From: Myxococcales bacterium
GTDB lineage: Bacteria; Myxococcota_A; Polyangia; Haliangiales; Haliangiaceae
Length of the DNA stretch: 64,000 bases
Assembly: GCA_016720595.1 (NCBI GenBank)
Contig: JADKKI010000029.1
Coordinates: forward strand, 71,754-135,753
Reading direction: 5' to 3'
The notes under the pieces were generated by a model. The model was not told the origin of the DNA. It did not search any database and saw only the letters and a program-made list of their open reading frames with translations. This document shows, in pieces, positions 1 through 7,900 of this stretch (position 1 is its first letter; each line of letters begins with the position of its first letter). Position numbers and translations under genes: made by a program.

Positions 1-416
1 AGGCCCTCGACTATGCGTGCGAGCTCGCCAAGAACCTCGGAGCGACCATCCACCTCGTGAACGTGGTCGGCATCCCTTCGCTCGGGATCCCGGAGCTCGG
101 CCTCGCCGTCGCGAGCACCACGATCGATCAGATCATGCTCGACAACCAGACCGCGCTCGACAAGCTGGCCGACGCGCGACGCGCGAGCGTCAACATCGGC
201 CAGGTGATGCTGAAGTGCGGCGACGCCAAGGACCTGATCCTCGAGACGGCGCAAGAGATCGGCGCGGACCTGATCGTGATGAGCACCCACGGCCGCCACG
301 GCCTGTCGCGCGCGCTCCTGGGGAGCGTGGCCGAGACGGTGGTGCGCTCCTCGCCCTGCCCCGTGCTGACCGTCCGGATCAGCGCCGACGAGCAGGCGGC
401 CCGCGACGCGGCGTAA
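1..416 (+). CDS. Universal stress protein (UspA family), 5' end missing
   Basis: This is the C-terminal part of a universal stress protein; the gene starts before the window and the reading frame begins at base 3. The visible 137 residues include the characteristic nucleotide-binding signature near the end, MSTHGRHGLSRALLGSVAE, which fits the family pattern G-2x-G-9x-G-(S/T) used to bind ATP or a related nucleotide, followed by the conserved strand CPVLTVR. UspA-type proteins are cytoplasmic and accumulate under starvation or other stress; the exact role here cannot be told. The protein is probably a single-domain Usp of about 145-150 residues, so only a few residues are missing. Confidence 0.9.
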   Translation, partial: ALDYACELAKNLGATIHLVNVVGIPSLGIPELGLAVASTTIDQIMLDNQTALDKLADARRASVNIGQVMLKCGDAKDLILETAQEIGADLIVMSTHGRHGLSRALLGSVAETVVRSSPCPVLTVRISADEQAARDAA

Positions 417-483
417 GCTCGGTGCGCCCGGGCGGGCGGATTCGCTCGTTGCATCGAGGCGAGGCAGCACACATGGTGACGAC

Positions 484-1155
484 ATGGGGCGAGTCTTGAC
501 GAGCACGGAGTCTCGTCGTCAGCAGATGGTGACCGAGCAGCTCCGTCGACGGGAGATCTCTGACCCGCGCGTGCTCGCCGCGTTCGCCACGATCCCGCGC
601 GATCGATTCGTCCCCGCCTCGCTGGTCGAGCGTGCCTACGAGGACGGGCCGTTACCGATCGGCGCAGGTCAGACGATCTCGCAGCCGTTCGTGGTGGCGA
701 TCACGATGCAGGCCCTCGGCCTGGTCGGCCACGAGCACGTGCTCGAGATCGGGACGGGCTCCGGCTACGCCGCCGCGATCCTCGGGATGCTCGCGCACGA
801 CGTGGACAGCGTGGAGCGCATCGACGACCTCGCCGCCGCCGCCGAGGCGACGCTCGCGGAGCTCGAGATCCGAAATGTTCGCGTTCACCGCGGGGATGGC
901 ACCCTCGGCTGGCCGCCGGGCGCGCCGTACGATGCGATCGCGGTCGCGGCTGGTGCGCCTGCGCCCCCGCCCGCCCTGCTCGCACAGCTCGCGCTCGGCG
1001 GGAGGCTGGTGGTGCCCACCGGATCAGCCGACTGGCAGCGCCTGATCCGGATCACGCGACGCTCCGAGGTGGACTACAGCGAGGAGGACCTCGGCGAGGT
1101 CCGGTTCGTCCCGCTGGTCGGCGCGCAGGGCTGGCCAGTTCCGTCGTCGCGGTGA
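484..1155 (+). CDS. pcm: Protein-L-isoaspartate O-methyltransferase
   Basis: This enzyme transfers a methyl group from S-adenosylmethionine to L-isoaspartyl residues of damaged proteins, starting their repair. The 223-residue product has the usual length. Seen in the sequence: the substrate-loop motif GAGQTISQP (residues 60-68), with the Thr-Ile-Ser-Gln-Pro typical of the family, and SAM motif I VLEIGTGSGYAA (86-97). It lies 67 bp behind the universal stress protein gene on the same strand, so it may be co-transcribed with it as part of a stress or maintenance set. The ATG chosen is preceded by purines (GAGGCGAGGCAG) about 20 bp upstream, but a slightly later start cannot be excluded. Confidence 0.9.
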   Translation: MGRVLTSTESRRQQMVTEQLRRREISDPRVLAAFATIPRDRFVPASLVERAYEDGPLPIGAGQTISQPFVVAITMQALGLVGHEHVLEIGTGSGYAAAILGMLAHDVDSVERIDDLAAAAEATLAELEIRNVRVHRGDGTLGWPPGAPYDAIAVAAGAPAPPPALLAQLALGGRLVVPTGSADWQRLIRITRRSEVDYSEEDLGEVRFVPLVGAQGWPVPSSR

Positions 1156-1182
1156 TGGAACGTCGGTCAGGGTCCCTCCCGC

Positions 1183-1731
1183 TCAGGCGGCGACGGCCGC
1201 GGCCTTCTGGATCGCCTCGATCTCGAGGCTGATCTCGATCTTGTCGCCGACCACCACGCCACCAGTCTCGAGCAGGGCGTTCCAGTGGAGGCCGAACTCC
1301 TTGCGGCTGATCGAGGCCTTCGCGGAGAACCCGGCGCGGGTGCCGCCCCACGGGTCCTTGACCTGGCCGTTGCTCTCGACCTTGAGCGTCACCGGGCGGG
1401 TCTCGCCACGGATCGTCAGATCGCCGAGGACCTCGAGCTCCTCGTCGCTGATCTTCTTGACGCTGGTGCTCTTGAACGTGAGCTTGGGGAACTTCTCGGT
1501 GTCGAAGAAGTCGGCCGAGCGCAGGTGCGCATCGCGCTTCTCCTCCTTGGTATCGACACTGGCGGTGTCGATGGTGACGTCGACGCGCGAGCGCGTGATG
1601 TCGTCGCTGTCGAGCTCGAGGCTGCCGCCCCAGGTCGCGAAGCGGCCGTGTACCTTCGACACCATCAGGTGCCGGACGTGGAAGTTAACGGAAGAGTGAG
1701 AGAGGTCGAAGTCCCAGGTGGTGGCAGTCAT
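1183..1731 (-). CDS. YceI family protein
   Basis: YceI proteins form a lipocalin-like beta barrel that binds polyisoprenoid or other amphiphilic molecules. The 182-residue protein shows the family pattern: an N-terminal WDFDLSHSSVNFHVRHLMVS, the central block RDAHLRSADFFDTEKFPKLTF and the end KDEFGLHW-like segment SRKEFGLHWNALLETGG. No signal peptide is visible, so unlike E. coli YceI this copy is probably cytoplasmic. An AGGAG ribosome binding site sits 7 nt before the ATG. It is transcribed away from an HxlR-type regulator, with a nested palindrome between them; such pairs are usually regulator and target, so redox or electrophile-responsive control is a reasonable inference. Confidence 0.9.
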   Translation of the reverse strand: MTATTWDFDLSHSSVNFHVRHLMVSKVHGRFATWGGSLELDSDDITRSRVDVTIDTASVDTKEEKRDAHLRSADFFDTEKFPKLTFKSTSVKKISDEELEVLGDLTIRGETRPVTLKVESNGQVKDPWGGTRAGFSAKASISRKEFGLHWNALLETGGVVVGDKIEISLEIEAIQKAAAVAA

Positions 1732-1746
1732 GGTCGGCTCCTATTG

Positions 1747-1797
1747 GTTCCCGCTGTTGCCTTGGTTTCTTTTCGTAACCAGGGTGATAATGGGAAC
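1747..1797. promoter_or_regulatory. Nested palindromic operator and promoter between yceI-like gene and hxlR-like gene
   Basis: Two inverted repeats share one centre (about 1772): outer GTTCCC (1747-1752) with GGGAAC (1792-1797), and inner CTTGGTT (1761-1767) with AACCAGG (1777-1783), one mismatch. The spacers on both sides are exactly 8 nt. A plausible sigma-70 promoter for the plus-strand regulator overlaps it: TTGGTT (1762-1767) and GATAAT (1786-1791) with an 18-nt spacer. The geometry suits a dimeric winged-helix repressor such as the neighbouring HxlR protein, implying autoregulation. Confidence 0.55.
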
Positions 1798-1827
1798 TGA
1801 CCCGCCACCTGACAAGGAGGCAACGCC

Positions 1828-2214
1828 ATGGCGCCGAGGAACAAAGTTTTGCAAGTGCCCGCGAAGTGCCTCGCCATACGCGAGGTCCTCAACCGCGTGG
1901 GTGACAAGTGGAGTGTTCAGATCGTGGGGCTCCTCGGCAACGGAACCATGCGATTCAGCGAGTTGCGTCGCGCGATCGAGGGAATCTCGCAGCGGATGTT
2001 GACGCTCACGCTGCGCGGTCTCGAGCGCGATGGGCTGATCGAACGAACGGTGTTTCCCGAGATCCCACCTCGCGTCGAGTACGCACTCACGCGGCTGGGC
2101 AACACCTTGCTCGAGCCGATCCAGCAGCTCGCGGAGTGGGCCGCGGACAACCGCACCACGATCCAGGCCGCGCGGGACAAGTTCGATGCCGCAGCGGCGA
2201 AGCGAAAGCCCTGA
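1828..2214 (+). CDS. HxlR family transcriptional regulator
   Basis: A 128-residue winged helix-turn-helix regulator. The family core is clear: [19 protein letters not shown] (first helices), [18 protein letters not shown] (recognition helix region with the typical G-I-S-x-(R/K)-M-L) and [20 protein letters not shown] (wing). A single cysteine (Cys14, in VPAKCLAIR) sits just ahead of the DNA-binding domain, the position of the redox-sensing cysteine in YodB/HypR-type members; sensing by this residue is inference. A strong AAGGAGG ribosome binding site lies 8 nt before the ATG. It probably controls the divergent YceI-family gene and itself through the palindrome at 1747-1797. Confidence 0.9.
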   Translation: MAPRNKVLQVPAKCLAIREVLNRVGDKWSVQIVGLLGNGTMRFSELRRAIEGISQRMLTLTLRGLERDGLIERTVFPEIPPRVEYALTRLGNTLLEPIQQLAEWAADNRTTIQAARDKFDAAAAKRKP

Positions 2215-2266
2215 GGCGTAGGCGCACGGCGCTCACCGATCGGGCTGGGCCCGTGGTCGCGATGGC

Positions 2267-3532
2267 TCAGGTAGCGGGCGGCCCGCCGAGATCGCGGAGC
2301 TTGGTCGGCGCGATGGGCTCGCCACCACCCTTGCCGCGCGCCAGCCGCTGCGACGGATAGATGCTGCGATGCCCGGTGAACAGGTACGCCAGCACGCAGA
2401 CGATCACCACGTGCGGGAGCACGTTGGCACCGAGCAGCTCCACGGCCATGATCGAGAGCGCGATCGGTGTGTTCGATGCCGCGGCGAACACGGCCGCCAT
2501 CCCCACGCCGGCGCCGAGCTCGCGCGGGATCCCGAGCGCCGGAGCGAGCACGCCACCGAGGGCCGCGCCGATCAGGAACAGCGGCGTGACCTCACCGCCG
2601 AGGAAGCCCGCGCCGAGGGTGACCGCGGTGAACACGAGCTTCGCCGCGAACGCCCAGTCGGGGACGCCGCCATCGGCGAACGAGCGCACGATCATCGGGA
2701 CGCCGAGGCCGAGGTAGTCGCTGGTGCCGAGGAGCTGCCAGAGGCCGACGACCACGGCGCCACCGAGCGCCATCCGCAGCCCGAGGCCCTTGAGGTGACG
2801 CTCCCCGCGCCGCCGCAGGAAGTGCGTGAGCTCGATGAACGCCACGCTGACCAGCGCCACGGCTGCCGCGAACACGATCCACTTCGCGCACACCAGGGGT
2901 GACAGCTCGAGGTGGGGAGCCGACGGGTAGACGGTGTGGACGATGCCGAGGGCACGCGTGGTGAGATCGCCCACGAGCGAGGCGACGAGCGCGGGGACCA
3001 GCGCCTCGTACTCGATGCGACCGAGGACCACGAACTCGAGGCCGAAGATCGCGCCGGCGATCGGCGTGCCGAACACCGAGCCGAAGCCGCCCGCGACGCC
3101 CGCGGCGAGGAGCACCCGGCGCAGCGGGCGATCGAGCTTCGCGCGGTGCGAGATCCAGTCCGCCAGGCTCGCTCCCATCTGCACCGCCGTGCCCTCGCGG
3201 CCCGCGCTGCCGCCGAACAGATGCGTGAGGACGGTGCCCGCCAGGACCATCGGCATCATGCGGAACGGGATCTCTGGACCGTCATCGTGGATCGTATCGA
3301 TCACGAGGTTGTTGCCGCCCTTGATGCGCTCGCCGAACCGGGCGTAGAGCAGCCCGAGCAGCAGACCCGCCACCGGCAGCAGGAACACGATCGACTCGTG
3401 CCCGATCCGGAACGCCGTGGCCTCCTCGAGGAGGTACAGGAACAGCGCGGACGCCGCGCCGCAACACACCCCCACGAGCGCGCCGAGGCCGATCCACTGC
3501 GCGAAGGCTGCCAGTCGTGCGCGCCACGTCAT
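2267..3532 (-). CDS. CLC family anion channel or antiporter (CLC-F/SycA-like)
   Basis: A 421-residue polytopic membrane protein of the CLC family, which moves chloride or related anions, often in exchange for protons. The second signature is present as SAGREGTAVQMG (residues 109-120, GREGT in place of GREGP), and GSVFGTPIAGAIFGLEF is the typical helix after it. The classical anion-coordinating GSGIP motif is absent; the equivalent region reads KGGNNLVIDTIH (71-82). Variants of this kind occur in the bacterial branch that includes SycA-like proteins and fluoride/proton antiporters, so fluoride export is possible but unproven. No fluoride riboswitch was recognised upstream. The gene stands alone, 182 bp from the oxidoreductase gene behind it. 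Confidence 0.88.
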   Translation of the reverse strand: MTWRARLAAFAQWIGLGALVGVCCGAASALFLYLLEEATAFRIGHESIVFLLPVAGLLLGLLYARFGERIKGGNNLVIDTIHDDGPEIPFRMMPMVLAGTVLTHLFGGSAGREGTAVQMGASLADWISHRAKLDRPLRRVLLAAGVAGGFGSVFGTPIAGAIFGLEFVVLGRIEYEALVPALVASLVGDLTTRALGIVHTVYPSAPHLELSPLVCAKWIVFAAAVALVSVAFIELTHFLRRRGERHLKGLGLRMALGGAVVVGLWQLLGTSDYLGLGVPMIVRSFADGGVPDWAFAAKLVFTAVTLGAGFLGGEVTPLFLIGAALGGVLAPALGIPRELGAGVGMAAVFAAASNTPIALSIMAVELLGANVLPHVVIVCVLAYLFTGHRSIYPSQRLARGKGGGEPIAPTKLRDLGGPPAT

Positions 3533-3590
3533 CCGGTCTGTGTCCTCATGGTGGGTCTCTTCCTGGGGAGAGCACCGAGGTCACGCACGT

Positions 3591-3618
3591 CCTACGGTGC
3601 CCCGTTGGGGCTCGTAGG
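3591..3618. terminator. Strong hairpin between GMC oxidoreductase and CLC genes
   Basis: CCTACG (3591-3596) and GCCCC (3599-3603) pair with GGGGC (3607-3611) and CGTAGG (3613-3618) around a 3-nt loop, an 11-bp stem with a small internal bulge. It lies after the 3' end of the GMC gene and before the CLC gene, both on the minus strand, so it could end the upstream operon. There is no clear U-tract on either side, so it may instead act as an RNA-end stabiliser. Confidence 0.4.
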
Positions 3619-3714
3619 AGTCATTGGCGCCATCCGATCGGCGGCGCGAGTATCGGCGGACTCCACCGCCATCGTTTGCGTGTGATGCCAGCGTCGTTCG
3701 ACCGGGCAGCAATG

Positions 3715-5319
3715 TCAAGGGAGAGGTGTGAGGCTGCCGGCCTTCACGGGGATGAACGTCATCGCCCGCTCGGCGAGCGCGGTGATGGTCAGACTCGGGT
3801 TGACCCCGAGGTTCGCGCCGACAGCCGCGCCATCGATCACGTAGAGCCCCTGATAGCCGAACACGCGGTGCTGCGCATCGATCACGCCGTGCTCGGCATC
3901 GGCGCCCATGACGCAGCCGCCGATGCAGTGCGCGGTCATCGGGAGATCGAACAGGATCTCGGTGTTCGAGGTGATCGCGATGCCGCCGAACTTCGCGGCC
4001 GCCTTCTCCGCGAACGTGTTCGCCGCCGGGATGTTGGTCGGGATGCGCTCGCCCGCGGAGCACAGCAGGCGCGTGAACGGCCAGAACCAGCGGCGGCGCA
4101 GCCGGAACTTCAGGGTGGCGTCGATCGTCTGCATCACGAGGAAGATCAGGGTCTGGCGCGCGAAGCCGAACGGCCAGCCGGCGCGAAGGAACTTGATCGG
4201 GTGCCGCAGCGCATTCCACATCCACGCGAAGATCCGGCGCCAGCCCTTACCGCTGACGAGCATCGTCGCGAGGAGGCCGAGGACATCGGAGCCGCGTGAA
4301 TAGCGCGTGGCCTCGATGTGCGTGAACTGATCGATGTGGATGCCCGAGCCGATCGCGATGCCCTGAGACATGTCGTACTGCTTGCCGGGAAACCGCACGC
4401 CGATCAGGGACTCGGAGTTGGTGCGGACCTCGTCCCCGAGCCGGTCCGAGATCGCGGGGAGCGATCCACGAAGCTTGAGGCGCATCAGGAGATCCATCGA
4501 GCCCAGCGCCGAGGCCGCGACCACCACGTGGCGCGCCGTGATCGTCTTGCGCTGCTTGAACAGCCACGCGGTGGAGCGCTCGGTGGTGATCCGATAGCCG
4601 TCGGAGCCGTCCGCGGCGCCGATCGGGACGATGTCGACGACGCGCGTCTCGGCGAGGATCTTCGCGCCGGCCTGCTCGGCGAAGTGGAGGTAGTTCTTGT
4701 CGAGCGTGTTCTTGGCGTTGAAGCGGCAACCCACCATGCATCCACCGCAGCCCGTGCAGCTCGCGCGCGGGGGGCCCTTGCCGTCGAAGTACGGGTCCGG
4801 GTGCGGCGTGCCGGGCGCCTCGCCCTCCTTGCCGAAGTACACCGCGACGTCGGTCGGATAGAACGTGTGGCCCACGCCCTGGTCGTCGGCCATGCGCTTG
4901 AGCATGTGATCGGCGTCCCGGAGGATCGGGTTGCGGGTCACGCCGAGCATGCGCTGGGCGGTCGCGTAGTGCGCCGGCATCTCGGCCTGCCAGCTCGCGA
5001 GCCCCTTCCACGAGCCCTCCGTCCACACCGACGGCGGCGGGACCAGCATCGTGTTCGCGTACGTGATCGAGCCGCCGCCGACGGCGTTGCCGCACAGGAT
5101 CACGACGTGCTTGAACGGGCGCATGTCGTAGAAGCCGAACAGCTTGAGGCCGGGTCGCCAGATCCAGCGCCACAGGTTCCACGTGGTCTTCGGGAAGTCC
5201 TTCGCCGTCCACCGCTTCCCCATCTCCAGCACGCCGACCGAGTACCCCTTCTCCGCGAGCCGGCAGGCCGAGACGCTGCCTCCGAAGCCCGAGCCGACGA
5301 CCACGTAGTCGAAGTCCAC
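3715..5319 (-). CDS. GMC-type FAD-dependent oxidoreductase (cholesterol-oxidase-like)
   Basis: A 534-residue flavoprotein that would oxidise an alcohol or sterol-like substrate. The FAD-binding Rossmann motif is at the very N-terminus, YVVVGSGFGGSVSACRLAEK, with an acidic residue in VLEMGKRW 20 residues on. The C-terminal GMC signature is present: AHCIGGCVMGADAEHGVID followed by LYVIDGAAVGANLGVNPSLT. In the middle is a cysteine cluster, CTGCGGCMVGCRFNAKNTLD, seen in the subgroup of GMC proteins related to bacterial cholesterol oxidases. No signal peptide is visible. It starts only 12 bp behind the HupE/UreJ-like gene and is probably the last gene of a TPR-HupE-GMC operon. Substrate unknown. 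Confidence 0.88.
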   Translation of the reverse strand: MDFDYVVVGSGFGGSVSACRLAEKGYSVGVLEMGKRWTAKDFPKTTWNLWRWIWRPGLKLFGFYDMRPFKHVVILCGNAVGGGSITYANTMLVPPPSVWTEGSWKGLASWQAEMPAHYATAQRMLGVTRNPILRDADHMLKRMADDQGVGHTFYPTDVAVYFGKEGEAPGTPHPDPYFDGKGPPRASCTGCGGCMVGCRFNAKNTLDKNYLHFAEQAGAKILAETRVVDIVPIGAADGSDGYRITTERSTAWLFKQRKTITARHVVVAASALGSMDLLMRLKLRGSLPAISDRLGDEVRTNSESLIGVRFPGKQYDMSQGIAIGSGIHIDQFTHIEATRYSRGSDVLGLLATMLVSGKGWRRIFAWMWNALRHPIKFLRAGWPFGFARQTLIFLVMQTIDATLKFRLRRRWFWPFTRLLCSAGERIPTNIPAANTFAEKAAAKFGGIAITSNTEILFDLPMTAHCIGGCVMGADAEHGVIDAQHRVFGYQGLYVIDGAAVGANLGVNPSLTITALAERAMTFIPVKAGSLTPLP

Positions 5320-5331
5320 GGGACGAGTATG

Positions 5332-6453
5332 TCAGGAGAGTGCGGTGAGGACCCGTTCGACGAACCAGTAGATGCCCGCGAGCCCGATCGCCGCCGCGAG
5401 GCCCTTGATGACATAGGGCTCGACGCGCTTGTTGCGGTGCGCGAGGAACACGAGCGGGACGAGGACCACCATCAGGATCATCTGGCCGAGCTCGACGCCG
5501 AGGTTGAACCCGAACAGCGCCTTCACCATCTGGCCGGTCGAGAGATCGAGGCCGGCGAGCGCGTTCGCGAAGCCGAACCCGTGCACGAGGCCGAAGAACG
5601 TCGCGATCTTCCAGCGGTGTTGCTTCCACAGCCCGGTCATCGCCTCGACCGCGACGAAGGCGATCGAGAGCGCGATCAGCGGCTCGATCACCTGCGGGGG
5701 AGGCCGCACCACGCCGATCGCCGCGAGGGCGAGCGTGATCGAGTGTCCGAGCGTGAACCCGCTCGCGATGCCGATCAGCTGGAGCAGCGTGCCACCACCG
5801 AGGATCAGCGCCATCAAGAACAGGATGTGGTCGAGGCCATCGGGGAGCTTCCAGCCGCCGTCGCCGTGCCACTCGCTCGGCGCCGCGCCGATGTGCTGGA
5901 TGCCGGACCACACGAAGCCGCCGAAGCCGTACGACGACGAGGAGCTGGAGGCGCCGAGCTCGAGCTCGGGCTTGTAGCGATCGACGAGCGTCAGCCGCTC
6001 GGTGTCGTCGAGCACTTCCTTGACCAGGAGCTCGAAGGTCGGGGAGATCCGGGCCTCGCGGATCATCGGGAAGGTCCAGCGGCGCACGCCAGCGCCGGTG
6101 CAGGTGGCGGTGTCGGTGACGCGCACCACGCGATCGTTCAGGGCGGTCACCGCGCCGGCCCACGTGCACGCGCCCGCGTCGGTGGTGATCGGTGCGCGCG
6201 CGTACGTCGCCTCGGCCAGCGCCCGGGCGTGCGCGGCCAGGCCGGGGGCATCGAGCGCCTTCGCGTCGACCTTGAGCGCGGTGGCCGCCGCCGTGACGTC
6301 GACGTCGAGCGTGATCGCGACGGCATCACCGCGCGCCTCGACCCGCAGGTAGCCGACATCGAGAGGATGCGCCGCGGCGGGACGCACCATCCCCGCGACC
6401 ACGATCCCGAGGAGCAGCACGCGGCGCGCGAGCACGGTGCCCGAGTCTGTCAC
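5332..6453 (-). CDS. HupE/UreJ family membrane protein
   Basis: A 373-residue protein starting at a GTG that overlaps the TGA of the upstream TPR gene (GTGA). After a signal-like segment ending in AAAHPLD comes a beta-rich exported domain of about 180 residues, then roughly seven membrane segments. The membrane part carries the conserved histidine and acidic motifs of HupE/UreJ-type permeases: DGLDHILFLMALILGGG, FTLGHSITLALA, FFGLVHGFGFANALAG and FNLGVELGQM. Relatives in hydrogenase and urease clusters are thought to move nickel or cobalt, but no hydrogenase or urease gene is here. The same TPR/HupE/DUF4331 neighbourhood occurs in other bacteria, pointing to a shared but unknown envelope function. 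Confidence 0.82.
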   Translation of the reverse strand: MTDSGTVLARRVLLLGIVVAGMVRPAAAHPLDVGYLRVEARGDAVAITLDVDVTAAATALKVDAKALDAPGLAAHARALAEATYARAPITTDAGACTWAGAVTALNDRVVRVTDTATCTGAGVRRWTFPMIREARISPTFELLVKEVLDDTERLTLVDRYKPELELGASSSSSSYGFGGFVWSGIQHIGAAPSEWHGDGGWKLPDGLDHILFLMALILGGGTLLQLIGIASGFTLGHSITLALAAIGVVRPPPQVIEPLIALSIAFVAVEAMTGLWKQHRWKIATFFGLVHGFGFANALAGLDLSTGQMVKALFGFNLGVELGQMILMVVLVPLVFLAHRNKRVEPYVIKGLAAAIGLAGIYWFVERVLTALS

Positions 6454-7790
6454 GGAATTCGGAGACCGAGGCTGCGCCAGCCTGCGTTCCCCGGATCGAG
6501 GCGCGCGGCCTCGGCGCTGTAGAGGTCCGCCCGCGAGGCATTGGAGGATGCGCGCTCGAGCCGCGAGGCCAGCTCGTACAGGCGGGCGTCGCGCGCGCCG
6601 GTGGCGAGTGCTGCGCGTACGGCGTCGAGCGCCTCGCGCCGGTTGCCGCCGGCGGCGAGGGCTCGGGCCAATTGAAACCGGGTGTCCGCGCTCGGCCGCG
6701 CGGCGACCTCTTCCCGCGCGAGAGTGATCGCCTCGACGATGTCCGGAGGTGCGCCGCGATCGACCAGGATCTCCACGAGCTCGAGGCGGTGGCCGGTGCC
6801 GTTGTCGCGGAGCTCCGCGCGCACCAGCTTCTCGACCAGGGCGCGCGTGCTCGTGGCGCCGGCGAGATCGCCGGCGAGCTCCTGTGCGCGGGCCTCGTCG
6901 ATCAGGTAGCGGACTTGATGAGAGGTGACGAACGCGTCCTCGAACCGCTGCTTGGCCTGCTTGGCGTGGCCGGTGCGCAGCGCGAGCTCGCCCTGGTGCG
7001 CCACCGCGAGCGCATAGCCCGGCGCGATCCGCACGGCCTCGGCCAGCAGCGTGTCGGCATCGGCCCACTCGCCACGGCGCAGGAGGAAGCGGGCCCACAG
7101 CGTGCGCAGGCGCGCGGCCTCCTCGGGATCGCCGGCCTCCTCGAGAGACGCGGCGTGTGCGAAGTCATAGGCGGCCTCGGCGTCACGGCCCTGCGCCTGG
7201 AACACGAGCGCGCGCATCAGATAGCCGGCGCTGTCGGGCTTCACGCCCACGGCCCACTCCGCGGCCTCGCTCGCGCGATCGAGCTCGCCGAGCGCGAGGT
7301 GCGAGGCGGCGAGCACGCCGAGCGCGCCCGGCGATCGAGAGTGCGTGAGGAACTCGCGGGCGAGTGAGATCGCCGTGCGGAACTCGTGGTGCGTGGTCGC
7401 GAGCTTCGCCAGCGTGAGCGGCGCCGAGCTCGGATACGGCAGGATCGCGAGCGAGCGCTTCGCGACCTCGCTGCTCCTCTTGTAGTCCTCGGGATCGGCC
7501 GCGAGCTGCGCGCGCCGGAGATAGAGGTCCGCGAGATCGGCCATCTCCATCGGCGAGGCGACCGGGGCGCTGGTCCGGGCTTCGAGCGCCGTGATCGTCG
7601 CGTTCAGCTCGTCGATCGGTGAGACCCGCGCGGCGATCGGATAGCGATAGTGAACGATCGAAGGATCGGGCGCGAGCGCTCCGCGCGGGGGCGTCACCGC
7701 ACGCGCGCCGTGAGACCCGATCAGGCCGACGAGGGCGACCACGCCGCCCAGCGCCAGCACGGACACGACACGCGTGTAGCGAGACCCCAT
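6450..7790 (-). CDS. Secreted or membrane-anchored TPR protein
   Basis: A 446-residue protein that begins with a hydrophobic segment, VVSVLALGGVVALVGLIG, acting as a signal or anchor, and continues as helical TPR-like repeats, for example AAEWAVGVKPDSAGYLMRAL and LLAEAVRIAPGYALAVAHQG. The ATG at 7790 (MGSRYTRV) is preferred over one six codons earlier because it leads straight into the basic and hydrophobic start. Its stop codon overlaps the start of the HupE/UreJ-like gene, so the two are translationally coupled. It is divergent from the DUF4331 genes across a 110-bp region with a perfect palindrome. It probably acts as a scaffold in the periplasm with these partners. Confidence 0.8.
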   Translation of the reverse strand: MGSRYTRVVSVLALGGVVALVGLIGSHGARAVTPPRGALAPDPSIVHYRYPIAARVSPIDELNATITALEARTSAPVASPMEMADLADLYLRRAQLAADPEDYKRSSEVAKRSLAILPYPSSAPLTLAKLATTHHEFRTAISLAREFLTHSRSPGALGVLAASHLALGELDRASEAAEWAVGVKPDSAGYLMRALVFQAQGRDAEAAYDFAHAASLEEAGDPEEAARLRTLWARFLLRRGEWADADTLLAEAVRIAPGYALAVAHQGELALRTGHAKQAKQRFEDAFVTSHQVRYLIDEARAQELAGDLAGATSTRALVEKLVRAELRDNGTGHRLELVEILVDRGAPPDIVEAITLAREEVAARPSADTRFQLARALAAGGNRREALDAVRAALATGARDARLYELASRLERASSNASRADLYSAEAARLDPGNAGWRSLGLRIP

Positions 7791-7828
7791 GGGCACACTA
7801 CGAGCCACGGCGCCCGGCGGATCAGCTC

Positions 7829-7843
7829 GATCGAAGTTCGATC
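7829..7843. promoter_or_regulatory. Perfect palindrome in the TPR/DUF4331 divergent promoter region
   Basis: GATCGAA (7829-7835), G, TTCGATC (7837-7843) is a perfect 7+1+7 palindrome midway between the divergent start codons at 7790 and 7901. It could be the operator of a regulator controlling both transcription units. The regulator is not identifiable in the window. Confidence 0.4.
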
Positions 7844-7900
7844 CGGATCGGTTCGAGCCTCGTAGAGAGGGGGCAACTTCATTCCCTGAGGGGGGAACCT

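Noticed and set aside
3533..3714. Fluoride riboswitch ahead of the CLC gene
   Set aside because: No sequence resembling the conserved riboswitch core was seen; only a GC-rich hairpin.
4247..6522. Very long open frames opposite or across the GMC and HupE genes
   Set aside because: They are made of Arg, Ala, Asp and His repeats typical of shadow frames in GC-rich DNA and cover genes with recognised motifs.
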